From Rhizobium sp. S152 (GTDB lineage: Bacteria > Pseudomonadota > Alphaproteobacteria > Rhizobiales > Rhizobiaceae), in NCBI RefSeq assembly GCF_030380735.1, contig NZ_JAUDRZ010000009.1, positions 124,001 to 188,000 on the forward strand: a DNA stretch of 64,000 nucleotides, in the 5' to 3' direction. Below, piece after piece: positions 10,262 through 20,439 of the stretch. A model generated the notes under the pieces. The model did no database searches. It was not told the DNA's origin and was given only the letters and a program-made list of their open reading frames with translations. Position numbers and translations under genes: made by a program. The stretch's first letter is position 1, and each line of letters opens with the position of its first letter.

Positions 10262-12367
10262 GTGACTCTTTTTTCAAATCTGAAAATCGCGCATCGGGTG
10301 ATGCTGCTCGCGGTCATCGCGTTGGTCGGGATTGTCGCGATCTCGGCGATCTTCATAGGTCAGCGGCAGATTGAAACCGAATATCGGAAAGTCGCTGACG
10401 ATCTCGCGCGGCAGCAGCGGGACGTCGCCGGCGCGCGCGATGATGTTCGCGATACGCTGCTGTGGGAGAAGGAATTTCTGCTGACGCGGCAGATCACCGC
10501 TGCCGACAATTTCGACAAGGCCTTTCGGAGTGCCGCGTCCGTGATCGATCGATTGAAAGCCGAGGGCAATAGCGAACAGGCCGCACGGCTGGACGCGCTG
10601 ACGACAGCGCTACAGCGCTATGCGGAGGCCTTCGCCACCCTCGTCGCCAAGGACAAGAACCTCGGCCTGGATCAGTCTCAAGGCTTGGAAGGAGCGATGC
10701 GCGACGCCGTCCACTCGATCGAAAGTCAGCTCGAAGCGGTGACCGATGCCGAGTTGCGCGCCAGCATGCTGATGATGCGCCGCCACGAGAAGGATTTCAT
10801 TCTTCGCCGCAACCCCGACTATCTGACCAAGCATGCGGCCGAAGTCGCCAATTTTACGGAGCTCATGAAAAAGGCCTTCCGTCCAGGCGCCCAGCGCATG
10901 CGCGCCGCCGAAGCCCTTTCCGTCTACCAGAACGCGTTTCGCCTTTATGGCGAAGGCACGCTTCAGGAAGCTGCGGCGCGCGACGCTGTCAACACGGCTT
11001 ACGCGGCCGTCCAGCCGATCCTGTCCGAAACGATCGAAAGCTACCAGGCGGCCGAAGCCGCCACACTGGCCGAGAACGAGAGAGTGGGCCAACGCAACAT
11101 TACAATCGTGATCGGGCTGATCGCGGCGGCGATGACGATCATTCTTTTCAGCGTGTGGCTGATCGGTCGCTCGATCAGTGCTCCGGTCCTTCGCATCACC
11201 GCCGCGATGCGCCGTCTCGCGGACGGCGATACCGCAAGCCCCGCGCCCGGCGCGACGAGGCGCGACGAGGTGGGGGCGATGGCGAAGGCGCTTGAAGTCT
11301 TTCGGCAGGCGGCGATCGCGTCGGCGGCCCTGGAAGCGGAAGCGGCAACCGTGCGCAGGGACGCGGAGGCGGCTCGGATCAGGATACAGGAGGAGGCCGA
11401 GCTGCTTGCGAGAGAGCGGCTTCTTCAGGCAACCGGCGATCTCGGGCAGGGGTTGAAGCGCATGGCCGCGGGCGACCTTTCCTTCCAGCTTGCCCAACCT
11501 TTCGCCACCGACTTCGAAAGCCTTCGTGGTGATCTCAACGCAACGCTGGAGCAGTTGGCGGGTGTGATGGCCGATATTACCCAGTCCAGCCATTCCATCG
11601 ACAACGGCACCCGGGAGATCAGCAGCGGCGCAAATGAGCTGGCCCAGCGAACGGAACGCCAGGCCGCGTCGCTGGAGCAGACGGCGGCAGCGCTCGAGGA
11701 GATCACGGCGAACGTGTCGAGCGCCGCCCGCCGCGTCGAGGACGCCCAAAGGGTTGCCCGCGAGGCAAATGACAGTGCCTCCAGGGGCGCGGCTCTTGTC
11801 GATGAAGCTGTGGTTGCGATGGAGCGCATAGAGGCCTCTTCCGGGCGGATCGCGACGATCACCGCCACCATCGATCAGATCGCCTTCCAGACCAATCTCC
11901 TTGCCTTGAACGCCGGCGTGGAAGCGGCGCGCGCGGGTGAAGCCGGCCGCGGTTTCGCTGTGGTCGCCCATGAAGTCAGGGAACTTGCCCAGCGGTCCGC
12001 CAATGCCGCCCGGGAAATCAAAATCCTGATCGAGGAATCGGCCAGCGAAGTGGAGGAAGGCGTGCGCGCGGTCAGGGACACGGGCACGGCGCTCCATGGC
12101 ATCAGCGGATATGTCGTGGTCATGAACCAGCATATGGAAGCGATCGCATTGTCTACGCGCGAACAACGGGTCGGTTTGGTGGAGATCAACACGGCGGTAA
12201 ACGGTATGGACCAGGATACGCAGCAGAACGCGGCCATGGTCGAGGAGAGCAACGCCGCATCCGCAGTGCTTGCGGGCGAGGCCACGCGCTTGCGCGAACT
12301 GCTGTCCGTGTTCCGCATTCAGGCCGACAGCCGGATCGGGCGCCAGGCAATACGCCGCGTGGCCTGA
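10262..12367 (+). CDS. Methyl-accepting chemotaxis protein with helical sensor domain and two HAMP domains
   Basis: A 701-residue chemoreceptor. One membrane helix at about residues 10-32 and another at 280-300 bracket an all-alpha periplasmic sensor of about 245 residues; its length suggests an HBM-type (helical bimodular) rather than a simple four-helix sensor. HAMP domains follow at about 300-352 and 390-447, then a signalling coiled coil to about 690 with the conserved hairpin tip around residues 535-580 (IDQIAFQTNLLALNA, GFAVVAHEVR). No C-terminal CheR-binding pentapeptide is seen. Translation starts at GTG 10262. It stands alone, far from any che or flagellar genes in the window; the ligand is unknown. 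Confidence 0.93.
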   Translation: MTLFSNLKIAHRVMLLAVIALVGIVAISAIFIGQRQIETEYRKVADDLARQQRDVAGARDDVRDTLLWEKEFLLTRQITAADNFDKAFRSAASVIDRLKAEGNSEQAARLDALTTALQRYAEAFATLVAKDKNLGLDQSQGLEGAMRDAVHSIESQLEAVTDAELRASMLMMRRHEKDFILRRNPDYLTKHAAEVANFTELMKKAFRPGAQRMRAAEALSVYQNAFRLYGEGTLQEAAARDAVNTAYAAVQPILSETIESYQAAEAATLAENERVGQRNITIVIGLIAAAMTIILFSVWLIGRSISAPVLRITAAMRRLADGDTASPAPGATRRDEVGAMAKALEVFRQAAIASAALEAEAATVRRDAEAARIRIQEEAELLARERLLQATGDLGQGLKRMAAGDLSFQLAQPFATDFESLRGDLNATLEQLAGVMADITQSSHSIDNGTREISSGANELAQRTERQAASLEQTAAALEEITANVSSAARRVEDAQRVAREANDSASRGAALVDEAVVAMERIEASSGRIATITATIDQIAFQTNLLALNAGVEAARAGEAGRGFAVVAHEVRELAQRSANAAREIKILIEESASEVEEGVRAVRDTGTALHGISGYVVVMNQHMEAIALSTREQRVGLVEINTAVNGMDQDTQQNAAMVEESNAASAVLAGEATRLRELLSVFRIQADSRIGRQAIRRVA

Positions 12368-12418
12368 GATAGGCGCCCGCGTCGGCTTGTTTCAAATGCG
12401 TGAAAGCTTGAAGAAAGG

Positions 12419-12444
12419 GTCCGACAGCCACTCGGCTGCCGGAC
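12419..12444. terminator. Hairpin between the chemoreceptor gene and a convergent small gene
   Basis: An 11-bp stem with one mismatch, 12419-12429 paired with 12434-12444, has a 4-nt loop and lies between two converging genes. A T-run is weak on both strands, so its role as a shared terminator is inferred from position. Confidence 0.45.
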
Positions 12445-12460
12445 TTGTCAGCTGACGCAC

Positions 12461-12745
12461 CTAATTGCAGACGCGAACCGTCTCGACGTGATAGCCATTG
12501 TCATAGCTGTTTTGAACGTCGCGGTCTTCGTACCAGCAGCGAGGACGCGGAGGCGGCGGATCAATATAGCGGGGGCCCGGATCAGCGAGCGCGCCGCCGA
12601 CCAGTCCGCCGACCACACCTGCGGCCACGCCACCGGCAATAGCCCGCCCGGTATCGTCATGGTGATGGTCGCGGGCGACTGCGGGGCTCAGGGACGCTCC
12701 CAGAACGACCGTCGCTGCGATTATGGCTCCAATAGCTTTTCTCAT
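12461..12745 (-). CDS. Small secreted glycine-zipper protein
   Basis: A 94-residue protein with a signal peptide (residues 1-24, cleavage after AVA) followed by a His/Asp-rich stretch (DHHHDD), then a glycine-zipper run GGVAAGVVGGLVGGALA (about residues 38-55) and a proline-rich, Cys-containing tail. This resembles the small Gly-zipper envelope proteins of rhizobia; such segments insert in or stiffen membranes. The function is unknown, and the two Cys residues in the tail could form a disulfide. Confidence 0.75.
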   Translation of the reverse strand: MRKAIGAIIAATVVLGASLSPAVARDHHHDDTGRAIAGGVAAGVVGGLVGGALADPGPRYIDPPPPRPRCWYEDRDVQNSYDNGYHVETVRVCN

Positions 12746-12831
12746 CGGACTGCTCCTTTCGAAAGCCTATTGGAACTCAACGTCGGAGCGTCGATTTGGT
12801 TCGATGCATATGGTCGGCCAGGACAGCGCTT

Positions 12832-13182
12832 TCAGCGTCCGTTCGATCCAAGCCGCGCCATGACCTCGTCCGGCACCCCATAGCGCTGGACGAAATCTCG
12901 ACCATTGCGCAAGCCGCATATTTCCCGTTGCACGAAGAGCTCCCAAACCGCATCCGTCGCCTTGCGCAGCAACTGGTCGCGATGCTCGGCGCTGTCCTTG
13001 CCGGACTCCCAGGCTTTCAGCTCCGCGAGCGCTGCCTCGGCTTTGAGCCCGCTGCGCCCGAGCGAGTTTGCCCGCTCTGCGTTGAGCTCGTATTCGAGAA
13101 CATTGAAACCGTTTTCGACGGAAGCCGGATGCGTCAACGATTGCGGTGGACGAAAACTCACGAAGCACTCCCACGATGACAT
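12832..13182 (-). CDS. DUF6665-like protein of unknown function
   Basis: The coding part is about 116 residues, predicted mostly helical: a segment starting YELNAERANSLGRSG and a C-terminal AVWELFVQREICGLRN...YGVPDEVMARLG. This pattern matches my memory of the DUF6665 family of proteobacteria, whose role is not known. The frame is open up to 13401, but codons upstream of 13182 do not resemble the family, and the ATG at 13182 gives the expected size. A clear ribosome site is not seen, so the start is uncertain. Confidence 0.65.
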   Translation of the reverse strand: MSSWECFVSFRPPQSLTHPASVENGFNVLEYELNAERANSLGRSGLKAEAALAELKAWESGKDSAEHRDQLLRKATDAVWELFVQREICGLRNGRDFVQRYGVPDEVMARLGSNGR

Positions 13183-13282
13183 GGCAGGGATCACCCCGCC
13201 CGCGCCGGGCCGAAGCCGGCGGCACTCGGAAGATGTAAGCGTTTGCTCACGCCAGTCCAGAGATTGAACGCGTCCGAGTTTT

Positions 13283-14437
13283 TCAGGCGATCGCCAGACG
13301 GCGGCGTCCGGAGAGCGCGCGAATGCAGGCGAGCGCGCCGAGAATGACTGGCAGGCATACGAGATAGGCCGTCCGAATGCCGAGCTGCTCCGCCACCACA
13401 CCGAGCAGCGGCGGTGCCAGGAAGAAGACGACGAACGACATCTGCCCGAGCGCCGCGACGTTCAGATGAGAGGCCCGGTCGGTACGCTGCGCCGCCGCGG
13501 AAACCGCAAGCGGATAGACGGCGCTGCACCCGCCGCCCATCAGCGCGAAACCCAGGAGGGCGACATACTGATGCGGCGCGAGCCATACCGCGCAAAGCCC
13601 GACGGCCGATACGACCAGCAGGGTGAATGCCACGGCGCGGGGCCCGAAGCGATCGACGAACGGATCGGCGAAGATACGCGTCAGGGCCATGAAGAAGGTG
13701 AAGAGTGTCAGGCCCATCCCGCCCACGAAGGGCTCCGAATGGAAGACGTCGCGCATGTAGATCGCCGACCAGTCGATACCCGCGCCCTCGACCAGGAAGG
13801 CGGCGATGCCGATGACGCAAAGCGGCAGAAGCGCCATCGTCGGCAGCGCGATCCGGCCCGTTTCCGTGTGCTCAAGCGTTGGTCGTGCCGGCGCATTTCG
13901 CATTCCCGCGATGACAAGGCTTCCGACGATGAGCACGAAGGCAAACGTCAGGCCGAGATGGACCTGCATCGGCACGCCTGCCTGCCGGACAGCCGCCGAC
14001 ACAAGCGCGGTGACGAAAAAGCCGAGGCTCCAGAAGCCGTGAGCACGGTTCATCACTCCGCGGCCAAGTTGCGCCTCGATGCGGTCGATTTCCACATTGA
14101 GGTTGATTTCCAGTGCACCCGCCAGCAGGCCCTCGCACAGCAGAATGCCGAACACCAGCGGGGCCGCGCTCATCCAGGGGACCAGGGCAAGCAGCGCGGA
14201 GGTACCGAGCACGGTGATGAAGGCGGTGGTTCGCGCGCCGAGCCGATCCACGATGGGAGACGCGAAGGTCAGGGAGATCAGCGCACCGATCGCCGCACCG
14301 ATCAGCGTCAACCCCAACTCGGATTTGTTGACCTGCAGCGCATCCTGGATGTCGGGCAGCCGCGACAGCATGGCGCCCATGGAGACGGCGAAAAGGAAAA
14401 AGCAGACGTAAATCCGCTGCTGCGGTCCGATATGCAT
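13283..14437 (-). CDS. MFS transporter
   Basis: A 384-residue protein with about 12 hydrophobic segments in two halves. The loop between helices 2 and 3 has a sequence close to the MFS motif (DRLGARTT near residue 61), and the helix 8-9 loop repeats it as DRFGPRAV. The topology resembles the YbjJ/FucP-like group of sugar or drug carriers; the substrate cannot be read from the sequence. The start ATG at 14437 has GGAG eight bases upstream; an extension to 14662 would overlap the next gene and lacks MFS character. Confidence 0.9.
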   Translation of the reverse strand: MHIGPQQRIYVCFFLFAVSMGAMLSRLPDIQDALQVNKSELGLTLIGAAIGALISLTFASPIVDRLGARTTAFITVLGTSALLALVPWMSAAPLVFGILLCEGLLAGALEINLNVEIDRIEAQLGRGVMNRAHGFWSLGFFVTALVSAAVRQAGVPMQVHLGLTFAFVLIVGSLVIAGMRNAPARPTLEHTETGRIALPTMALLPLCVIGIAAFLVEGAGIDWSAIYMRDVFHSEPFVGGMGLTLFTFFMALTRIFADPFVDRFGPRAVAFTLLVVSAVGLCAVWLAPHQYVALLGFALMGGGCSAVYPLAVSAAAQRTDRASHLNVAALGQMSFVVFFLAPPLLGVVAEQLGIRTAYLVCLPVILGALACIRALSGRRRLAIA

Positions 14438-14562
14438 GGGGACTCCGGAAACGGATCGGGTGGGAGGCCATCTCTTACATGAACCAATCGTCCGCAACAA
14501 TCTCGTGGTTCGTTGGACGTCGCCCGGATGGAGGGCCGCGGGATAACCGATATGTCCTGGGC

Positions 14563-15300
14563 CTAGGACATGCCGCCGTGGGAGACCGCGCGTTGGGTTC
14601 TGGTTTTCAGTCTTCGGTAAAGCGCCGCCGCCTGCCTCAGGCCGTACACGTCGTCCCACCATTGCGTCGTGATATCGCTTCGTGACGAGCGCTGAAAGCA
14701 GGCATCGGGGCTCGCGATCAGGGTTGTCAGGTTGAGATCCCTTCGCGCCCAGCTGTATGAGCCGTCCACGGGCATGGGGCCGCCATGCGGATCGCCGTCG
14801 GGCCGGCCAAGCTGTGCCTCGAAATAGGCGCGCAGGTCAGCGACTTTCGAACCTTTGATCGCGATGAAGTGGCTGCATCCGATGCCGTCTTGCGGCTCCA
14901 CCCGCATGAGCCCCGTTGCCGATGGCAATACAGGTGTGTCCAGGCGCCCGCCCCCGTAGAACAAATCCCAATCTTCGCGAGCAAGAACATCGACAATATG
15001 AGAGAAGCGGTTTGCAAATCCCGGTGCGAAGCTGGCGTCGTCCTCAAGGATCAGCAGACGTTCGGCGCCTTCTTTTTCCACTTGCCGCAATATCCCGAGG
15101 TGGCTGAGGAAGCAGCCCCTAACCCCGATGCTTTCAAAAGGACCCCTGTCATCCGGCTTCACCGCATCGAACCATCGGACTGTCGATGGCGCGAAGCCGA
15201 TTGCCGAGAATTCCTGGAGAAGTTCGCTACGCCTGTCAGGCCGTGAAGGGAGATTGATGACGAATATCTTGTCGAAGTAGTTCAAGGGATGCGATTGCAT
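14563..15300 (-). CDS. Glycosyltransferase family 25 protein
   Basis: A 245-residue protein. It opens with KIFVINLPSRPDRR near residue 10, the entry signature of the GT25 (LPS galactosyltransferase LgtB/LpsA-like) family, and has an acidic ILEDDASF motif near residue 90 that would bind metal and the sugar nucleotide. It probably adds a sugar to surface polysaccharide or to a glycoconjugate. No other polysaccharide genes are next to it. The start ATG at 15300 is preceded by a GGAAAG sequence. Confidence 0.85.
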   Translation of the reverse strand: MQSHPLNYFDKIFVINLPSRPDRRSELLQEFSAIGFAPSTVRWFDAVKPDDRGPFESIGVRGCFLSHLGILRQVEKEGAERLLILEDDASFAPGFANRFSHIVDVLAREDWDLFYGGGRLDTPVLPSATGLMRVEPQDGIGCSHFIAIKGSKVADLRAYFEAQLGRPDGDPHGGPMPVDGSYSWARRDLNLTTLIASPDACFQRSSRSDITTQWWDDVYGLRQAAALYRRLKTRTQRAVSHGGMS

Positions 15301-15443
15301 TCGGCATCTTTCCACGATGCATAGGAGATTGTGGAAGAAATGTAATCCCCAGGGGCTCGGGAAGCAATCAACCCGAACGCACCCTTACGGTGAGCGGGAA
15401 CGGCACCTTCTACATCTTTAAGACAATGAACGGTCGCCAAGGA

Positions 15444-16748
15444 TCAGACCAGGACGGCTTGCTCCGTCCGATCCTCGCTGCCGAAGAACTTCAGGTAGCG
15501 CTCGACTTCGGCTGGCTCGCCGGTCGCCTTCTGCGGGTTGTCGGAGAGCTTTACGGCGGGTCGGCCGTTGGCGTCTATGACCTTGCAGACGACCGAGATC
15601 GGGTTGAGCCCCGATATTTCCGTCGGTGCGCACCCGGCGAAATCGTTCGTCAGGTTGGTGCCCCAGCCGAAGCTCATCCGCACGCGACCTTCGAAATGCT
15701 TGTAGGTGTCGATGATGGCATCGACGTCGAGGCCGTCGGAAAAGATCAGGAGCTTTTGGCGCGGGTCGCGGCCCATCTTCTTCCACCATTCGATGATCTT
15801 CTCGCCGCCCTCGATCGGCGGTGCGCTGTCGGGGCGGAAGCCCGTCCAGTCGGCCACCCATTCCGGCGCGTCGCGAAGGAAGGCGGCGGTGCCGAAGGCA
15901 TCCGGCAGCACGATCAGAAGGTTTCCGCCATAGAGCTTGTTCCAGTCGCGTAGCACCTTGTAGGGCGCGTTGTGCAGTTCCTCGTCGGTCTTTGCCAGCG
16001 CCGCCGCCACCATCGGCAGCTCATGCGCATTGGTTCCAACGGCTTCCAGGTCGCTGTCCATCGCGAGCAGCACGTTGCTGGTGCCGGTAAAGGCCGGGCC
16101 GATGCCTTCCTTCAGTGCTTCCACGCACCAGCGCTGCCACAGGAAGCTATGTCGGCGCCGCGTTCCGAAATCCGAGATGCGAAGGCCCGGCATCTCGCGC
16201 AGCCGCTCCACCTTGGACCACATCTTCGCCTTGGCGCGCGCATAGAGAACGTCGAGCGTGAACGGCCCGAGCGCCCGCATGGCGGAACGCGATCGGAGCT
16301 CGTTGATGATCGCCAGCGCGGGGATCTCCCACATCGTGGTTTCCTTCCACGACCCGTGGAAATCCAGCACATATTGTCCGTCGCGCTTGGAAAGCTCGTA
16401 TTCCGGCAGCTGGAAGTGCGAGAACCAGGCAAGGAATTCGGGCTCGAAGATCTGCGCGCGGCCGTAGAAGCTGTTACCCGCCAGCCAGATCATCTCTTTT
16501 TTGGAAAGACGCAGTGAGCGCGCGTGATCGAGCTGCGCGCGCAATTCCCCCTCGTCGATTTCGTCGGCCAGGCGCACGCGCTTGGTGCGGTTGATCACGG
16601 TGAAGGTGGCATCGACGTCGGGATAGAGCTTCCAGATCATCTGCAGCATCAGGAGCTTGTAGAAATCCGTGTCGATCAGGCTGCGAACGATCGGATCGAG
16701 CTTCCAGGCGTGATTGTAGACGCGTCGTGCGATATCGGTCTTGGCCAT
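15444..16748 (-). CDS. pncB: Nicotinate phosphoribosyltransferase
   Basis: Makes nicotinate mononucleotide from nicotinate and PRPP with ATP, in NAD salvage. The 434-residue length fits the proteobacterial PncB group. Visible marks are [13 protein letters not shown] near residue 25, [10 protein letters not shown] near residue 210 with the phosphorylated His, [10 protein letters not shown] near residue 240 and [10 protein letters not shown] near residue 345. The start at 16748 (MAKTD) gives the usual N-terminus; the frame is open 16 codons further. It is a single-gene unit by spacing. Confidence 0.95.
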   Translation of the reverse strand: MAKTDIARRVYNHAWKLDPIVRSLIDTDFYKLLMLQMIWKLYPDVDATFTVINRTKRVRLADEIDEGELRAQLDHARSLRLSKKEMIWLAGNSFYGRAQIFEPEFLAWFSHFQLPEYELSKRDGQYVLDFHGSWKETTMWEIPALAIINELRSRSAMRALGPFTLDVLYARAKAKMWSKVERLREMPGLRISDFGTRRRHSFLWQRWCVEALKEGIGPAFTGTSNVLLAMDSDLEAVGTNAHELPMVAAALAKTDEELHNAPYKVLRDWNKLYGGNLLIVLPDAFGTAAFLRDAPEWVADWTGFRPDSAPPIEGGEKIIEWWKKMGRDPRQKLLIFSDGLDVDAIIDTYKHFEGRVRMSFGWGTNLTNDFAGCAPTEISGLNPISVVCKVIDANGRPAVKLSDNPQKATGEPAEVERYLKFFGSEDRTEQAVLV

Positions 16749-16866
16749 CAAATTCACCCATCCCCACCGGTCGGGTGCCGCCATGCGCCGGCGCACGGAG
16801 ACCGGCTCGTGCGCCTTCTTATCGAAAAATCAGGCGGCAAAGTCCAGCGCAAATGCCGGCGCATGG

Positions 16867-16898
16867 AAAAGCACCCTGCCGCTGGGTGCGGCGGGTGC
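16867..16898 (-). terminator. Intrinsic terminator of the 110-residue gene
   Basis: The stem 16871-16882 pairs with 16888-16898 through 11 bp with one bulged base and a 5-nt loop. Read on the minus strand it is followed by TTTT. It starts 28 bases after the stop of the gene ending at 16926. Confidence 0.7.
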
Positions 16899-16925
16899 TG
16901 TCTGATCGGTATTGCCGGTTGCCTC

Positions 16926-17258
16926 TTATGGCTTGGCGGCAGGCGCGGGCTGGTTCGTGCTCGGCGGTTCCGTCGGCACCGCGTTGCCGTTCTCGACCGA
17001 GGGCGGCGTTGTCGCAGGAGCCGGTTGCTGTGACTGCATTTCCTGGCCGGGCTGCTGCGGCGCGACCTCGTCCGCCTCCCGCTGCCCCCAGATTTCGACC
17101 GGAATCCACACCACGAAGGCGAGAACGAGTGCCACGATCAGGAGCGTCAGAATTCGCCGACCGGTGCGCCCCTGTTTCGCCTTGACCGGCGAAATCTCCT
17201 CCTCGACGTGCATCTTGCCGTCGGATTTCTCCCAGCGGGTTTGCATCTGCTGAGCCAT
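16926..17258 (-). CDS. Single-pass membrane protein with a Pro/Gln-rich tail
   Basis: A 110-residue protein: a charged N-terminal 36 residues, one membrane helix at about 37-56, then about 54 residues rich in Pro, Gln and Ala that would lie in the periplasm. The low-complexity tail and single anchor are seen directly; no family is recognised. It has its own terminator downstream and a 92-bp gap upstream, so it is probably a single-gene unit. Confidence 0.7.
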   Translation of the reverse strand: MAQQMQTRWEKSDGKMHVEEEISPVKAKQGRTGRRILTLLIVALVLAFVVWIPVEIWGQREADEVAPQQPGQEMQSQQPAPATTPPSVENGNAVPTEPPSTNQPAPAAKP

Positions 17259-17350
17259 GCGTGTCTCCTTCAGAAATGACGCCAGCCGGGACCGGCAAGC
17301 TCAAAGCTTCCGAAAACTAACGAACTGAATGCTCTATGGTTCCAACCGGT

Positions 17351-18304
17351 TCAGTAGCCGGCCATCCTGTTAACGACGAACTGCAAAGGCTCGCCGTTTT
17401 CGAAACGCGCGATCTGCCGCTCGACATGACGAAACAGCGCCGTTTCCTCCGAGGAGGCGGCATTGTGCGGCGAAATGAAGACGTTATCGAGATCCCATAG
17501 CGGGCTATCTTCCGGCAGGGGTTCGACCTCGAACACGTCGAGCGAGGCGCCGCCAAGCACGCCACCCTCGATCGCCGAAAAGATGTCCGCCTGCACTTGG
17601 CTCTTTCCCCGACCGGCATTGATGAACACGGGCTTTCCGAGCGCACCGCCCTGGCGCAGCCGGGCAAACAGCCGCTCATTATAAAAGCCGGTCGTCTCCG
17701 GCGTCAGCGGCAGCAGCCCGACGAGGATATCGGTCTTCGAAAGAAATGTGTCGAGATCACCGGCGTCGAACGTCTCGACGCCCTCGATCTCCTTGCGGCT
17801 TCGCGACCAGCCGATGACGTTGAAGCCCATGATCTTCAGCTTGCGCACCGCGTCCTGGCCCAGCACGCCAAGACCCATGACGCCGACGGTGATTTCGGAA
17901 GCCTCGGGCGGGATCATATCGCCCCAGCGATGCTGGCGATGGTGACGTTCGTGCGCGGTCTGCTGGCGCAAGTGCATCAGGCACTGCATCACCACCCACT
18001 CGCTCATTCGCGTCGTCAGGCTGTGGTCGACGAAGCGCACGATCGGCACGTCGGGAAGGCCGGGCAGGTTCATGAAACTGTCGACGCCCGCGCCGCCCGA
18101 GAAGATCACCTTCAGATTTGGCGCCCGCTCGAACAGATCCGCATCTGGCTTCCACAGCAATGCATAGTCGAGGTCGGAAAGATCCACGCTCTTTGTGCCG
18201 GGATCGGCCAGATTGACGCTGCCTCGGTCGAGAAAGGCGGTCTTGAGGATACGCGCGACGGTATCGGCATTGAACTTGAGATCGACGAGAATGGGGGCTG
18301 GCAT
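17351..18304 (-). CDS. ghrA: D-2-hydroxyacid dehydrogenase, glyoxylate/hydroxypyruvate reductase A type
   Basis: A 317-residue NAD(P)-dependent reductase. The Rossmann motif GVMGLGVLGQ is near residue 143; catalytic Arg in NAGRG near residue 230 and the His in SPHNAASS near residue 285 are present. Closest in pattern to E. coli GhrA, which reduces glyoxylate and hydroxypyruvate to glycolate and D-glycerate. It ends the run with yejF just upstream (21-bp gap), so it may share that transcript. The subfamily substrate is an inference. Confidence 0.87.
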   Translation of the reverse strand: MPAPILVDLKFNADTVARILKTAFLDRGSVNLADPGTKSVDLSDLDYALLWKPDADLFERAPNLKVIFSGGAGVDSFMNLPGLPDVPIVRFVDHSLTTRMSEWVVMQCLMHLRQQTAHERHHRQHRWGDMIPPEASEITVGVMGLGVLGQDAVRKLKIMGFNVIGWSRSRKEIEGVETFDAGDLDTFLSKTDILVGLLPLTPETTGFYNERLFARLRQGGALGKPVFINAGRGKSQVQADIFSAIEGGVLGGASLDVFEVEPLPEDSPLWDLDNVFISPHNAASSEETALFRHVERQIARFENGEPLQFVVNRMAGY

Positions 18305-18325
18305 GGTGTCTGGGCTCTGATGTCG

Positions 18326-19954
18326 TTAGTGCTGCACTGCGGGCGTCGGCCGCGCCTCGATGTTGAAGGCGGCCGCCATCAGTGCTTTCGTATAGTCGTC
18401 CTTTGGCGCGCGGAAGATATCGGCCGATGGCCCCTGCTCCACCACCTTGCCGAAGCGCATGACGATCACCTCGTTCGCCAGCGCCTTCACCACCTTGAGA
18501 TCGTGGCTGATGAAGAGATAGGCGAGGTCGTGCTTTTGCTGCAGGTCGCGCAGGAGGTCGACCACTTGCGCCTGCACGCTCATGTCGAGCGCCGATGTAG
18601 GCTCGTCGAGCATCACGAAGCGCGGCTTCAGCACCATGGCGCGGGCGATCGCGATACGCTGCCGCTGGCCGCCGGAGAATTCGTGCGGATAGCGCCAGCG
18701 GGTGGCGGGGTCGAGCCCCACTTCCTCCAGCGCCCAGCAGACGCGCCGGTCGCGCTCCTCGTAGGAAAGCCCGCGCTCGTGCACCTTCAGCCCCTCAGCG
18801 ATGATATCGCCCACCGACATGCGCGGGCTGAGCGAGCCGTAAGGATCCTGGAACACCACCTGCAGCTGGTTGCGTAGCGGCCGCATCTCTGTAAATGAAT
18901 AGCTCGCTATATCCTTGCCGACGAAGCTGATCCGCCCCTCGGACGAGATCAGCCGGGTCAAGGCCAGCCCGAGCGTCGTCTTGCCCGATCCGGATTCGCC
19001 GACCACGCCCAGCGTCTGCCCGGCGCGTAGCGAAAGATCGATCCCATCGACCGCTTTCACGTGATCCACCACCTTGCGCATCAATCCTGCCTTGATCGGG
19101 AACCAGACCTTGATATCCGATCCCTGCATGACGATCGGCTTGGAACTGTCGGCAAGCGGTGGCTCGCCTCGCGGCTCCGACGCCAGCAGATGGCGCGTAT
19201 ACTCATGCTGCGGGTTGCTGAAGACCTCCTCGACCGTGCCGGTCTCGACGATCTTGCCCTTGGTCATCACGCAGACCCGGTCCGCGAACTTGCGCACGAT
19301 GCCGAGGTCGTGGGTGATGAACAGCATCGACATCCCATGCTGGCCCTTCAGCTGCCGCAAGAGCTCGAGGATCTGCGCCTGCACGGTGACGTCGAGCGCC
19401 GTCGTCGGCTCGTCGGCGATCAGCAGTTCCGGCCGGTTGGCGAGCGCCATGGCAATCATCACGCGCTGCCGCTGCCCGCCTGACAGCTCATGAGGATAGG
19501 CCTTCAGCCGCTTCTCCGGCTCGCGGATCCCCACTTGGTTCAAGAGCTCAAGTACCCGCGTGCGCGCCGCCTGACCCTTCAGGCCCTGGTGCAGCTCGAG
19601 GATCTCGGCGATCTGCTTCTCGATATTGTGCAGCGGATTGAGCGAGGTCATCGGCTCCTGAAAGATCATCGTAATGTCGTTGCCGCGCACCTCGCGCAGC
19701 GCCTTGTCGGATGCCTTGAGCAGGTCCTTGCCCTTGAACAGGATTTCGCCCGAGGGATGGCTGGCCGAGGGGTAGGGCAGCAGCCGCAGGATCGAATTGG
19801 CCGACACCGATTTCCCCGAGCCGGACTCTCCTACCAGCGCCACCACCTCGCCCTTGGCGACGTCGAAGGAAATGCCATCCACAGCCACGGATGTCGCGCC
19901 GCCCTGATGGAAGGCGACGGATAGATTGCGGACGGACAGCAAGGGTTCGGACAT
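18326..19954 (-). CDS. yejF: Microcin C/peptide ABC importer, ATP-binding protein with two ABC domains
   Basis: A 542-residue protein with two complete ATPase domains: Walker [11 protein letters not shown] near residue 41 and [10 protein letters not shown] near residue 320, signatures LSGGQRQR and FSGGQRQR, and Walker [13 protein letters not shown] and [11 protein letters not shown]. It powers YejABEF, which imports microcin C and other peptides in enterobacteria; in Sinorhizobium the same transporter has been linked to tolerance of plant NCR peptides. Unusually, its start codon at 19954 overlaps the stop of a PIN-domain toxin gene (TGATG) instead of following yejE. Confidence 0.95.
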   Translation of the reverse strand: MSEPLLSVRNLSVAFHQGGATSVAVDGISFDVAKGEVVALVGESGSGKSVSANSILRLLPYPSASHPSGEILFKGKDLLKASDKALREVRGNDITMIFQEPMTSLNPLHNIEKQIAEILELHQGLKGQAARTRVLELLNQVGIREPEKRLKAYPHELSGGQRQRVMIAMALANRPELLIADEPTTALDVTVQAQILELLRQLKGQHGMSMLFITHDLGIVRKFADRVCVMTKGKIVETGTVEEVFSNPQHEYTRHLLASEPRGEPPLADSSKPIVMQGSDIKVWFPIKAGLMRKVVDHVKAVDGIDLSLRAGQTLGVVGESGSGKTTLGLALTRLISSEGRISFVGKDIASYSFTEMRPLRNQLQVVFQDPYGSLSPRMSVGDIIAEGLKVHERGLSYEERDRRVCWALEEVGLDPATRWRYPHEFSGGQRQRIAIARAMVLKPRFVMLDEPTSALDMSVQAQVVDLLRDLQQKHDLAYLFISHDLKVVKALANEVIVMRFGKVVEQGPSADIFRAPKDDYTKALMAAAFNIEARPTPAVQH

Positions 19955-20439
19955 CAGGACAGGCTCTCGATCAGGGAGGTCAGGGTGGCGTCGTCGGGGC
20001 GGAGAACAACAAGAGGAGCAGCGGCCGCATCTTCCGGCAAGCTGTATGGCCCGCGGATGCCCAGATCGGCGCTCAGAAAATGCGAGCAGCCGGTTTGCAA
20101 GGCCGTCGCTATGTGAATCGCGTCAGGCAGCTTCAGATTGCCGCTCCCTGCACACATCATTGCCGCATAGCGAAGAATTGTCCGGTCCACCGGCAAAACG
20201 CTTAGCCACTCGCTGGTTTTCAGCATGTCATCGTAAACCGCCAAGGCTTCGTCATCTTTCGCCTTATAGGGTTTCACGATCAGTTCGGAATACGTCAATT
20301 CGCTGGTAGAAAAATAAGGTTCTGATTGTTTATCCCGCGCCAACATAAGCAGGGTCTCGAGCTGTCGGGTCGCGGGGCCACCTTCGAATAGGTCGATGAA
20401 GATATTCGTATCTAAATATAGATGCGGCGGCGGGTTCAT
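19954..20439 (-). CDS. PIN-domain toxin (VapC-like)
   Basis: A 161-residue PIN-domain protein, the likely RNase toxin of a type II pair. Acidic active-site residues are visible: Asp in YLDTNIFIDL near residue 10, Glu in TYSELI near residue 50, Asp in LPDAIHIATA near residue 115 and Asp in LSADLGI near residue 134. The start overlaps the antitoxin stop by four bases (ATGA) and its stop overlaps the yejF start by one base, so toxin and transporter ATPase appear translationally coupled. A role in tRNA cleavage is a family inference. Confidence 0.85.
   Translation of the reverse strand: MNPPPHLYLDTNIFIDLFEGGPATRQLETLLMLARDKQSEPYFSTSELTYSELIVKPYKAKDDEALAVYDDMLKTSEWLSVLPVDRTILRYAAMMCAGSGNLKLPDAIHIATALQTGCSHFLSADLGIRGPYSLPEDAAAAPLVVLRPDDATLTSLIESLS

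Noticed and set aside
10610-12166. 518-codon minus-strand open frame opposite the chemoreceptor
   Set aside because: Antisense shadow; the plus strand encodes a clear MCP with sensor, HAMP and signalling domains.
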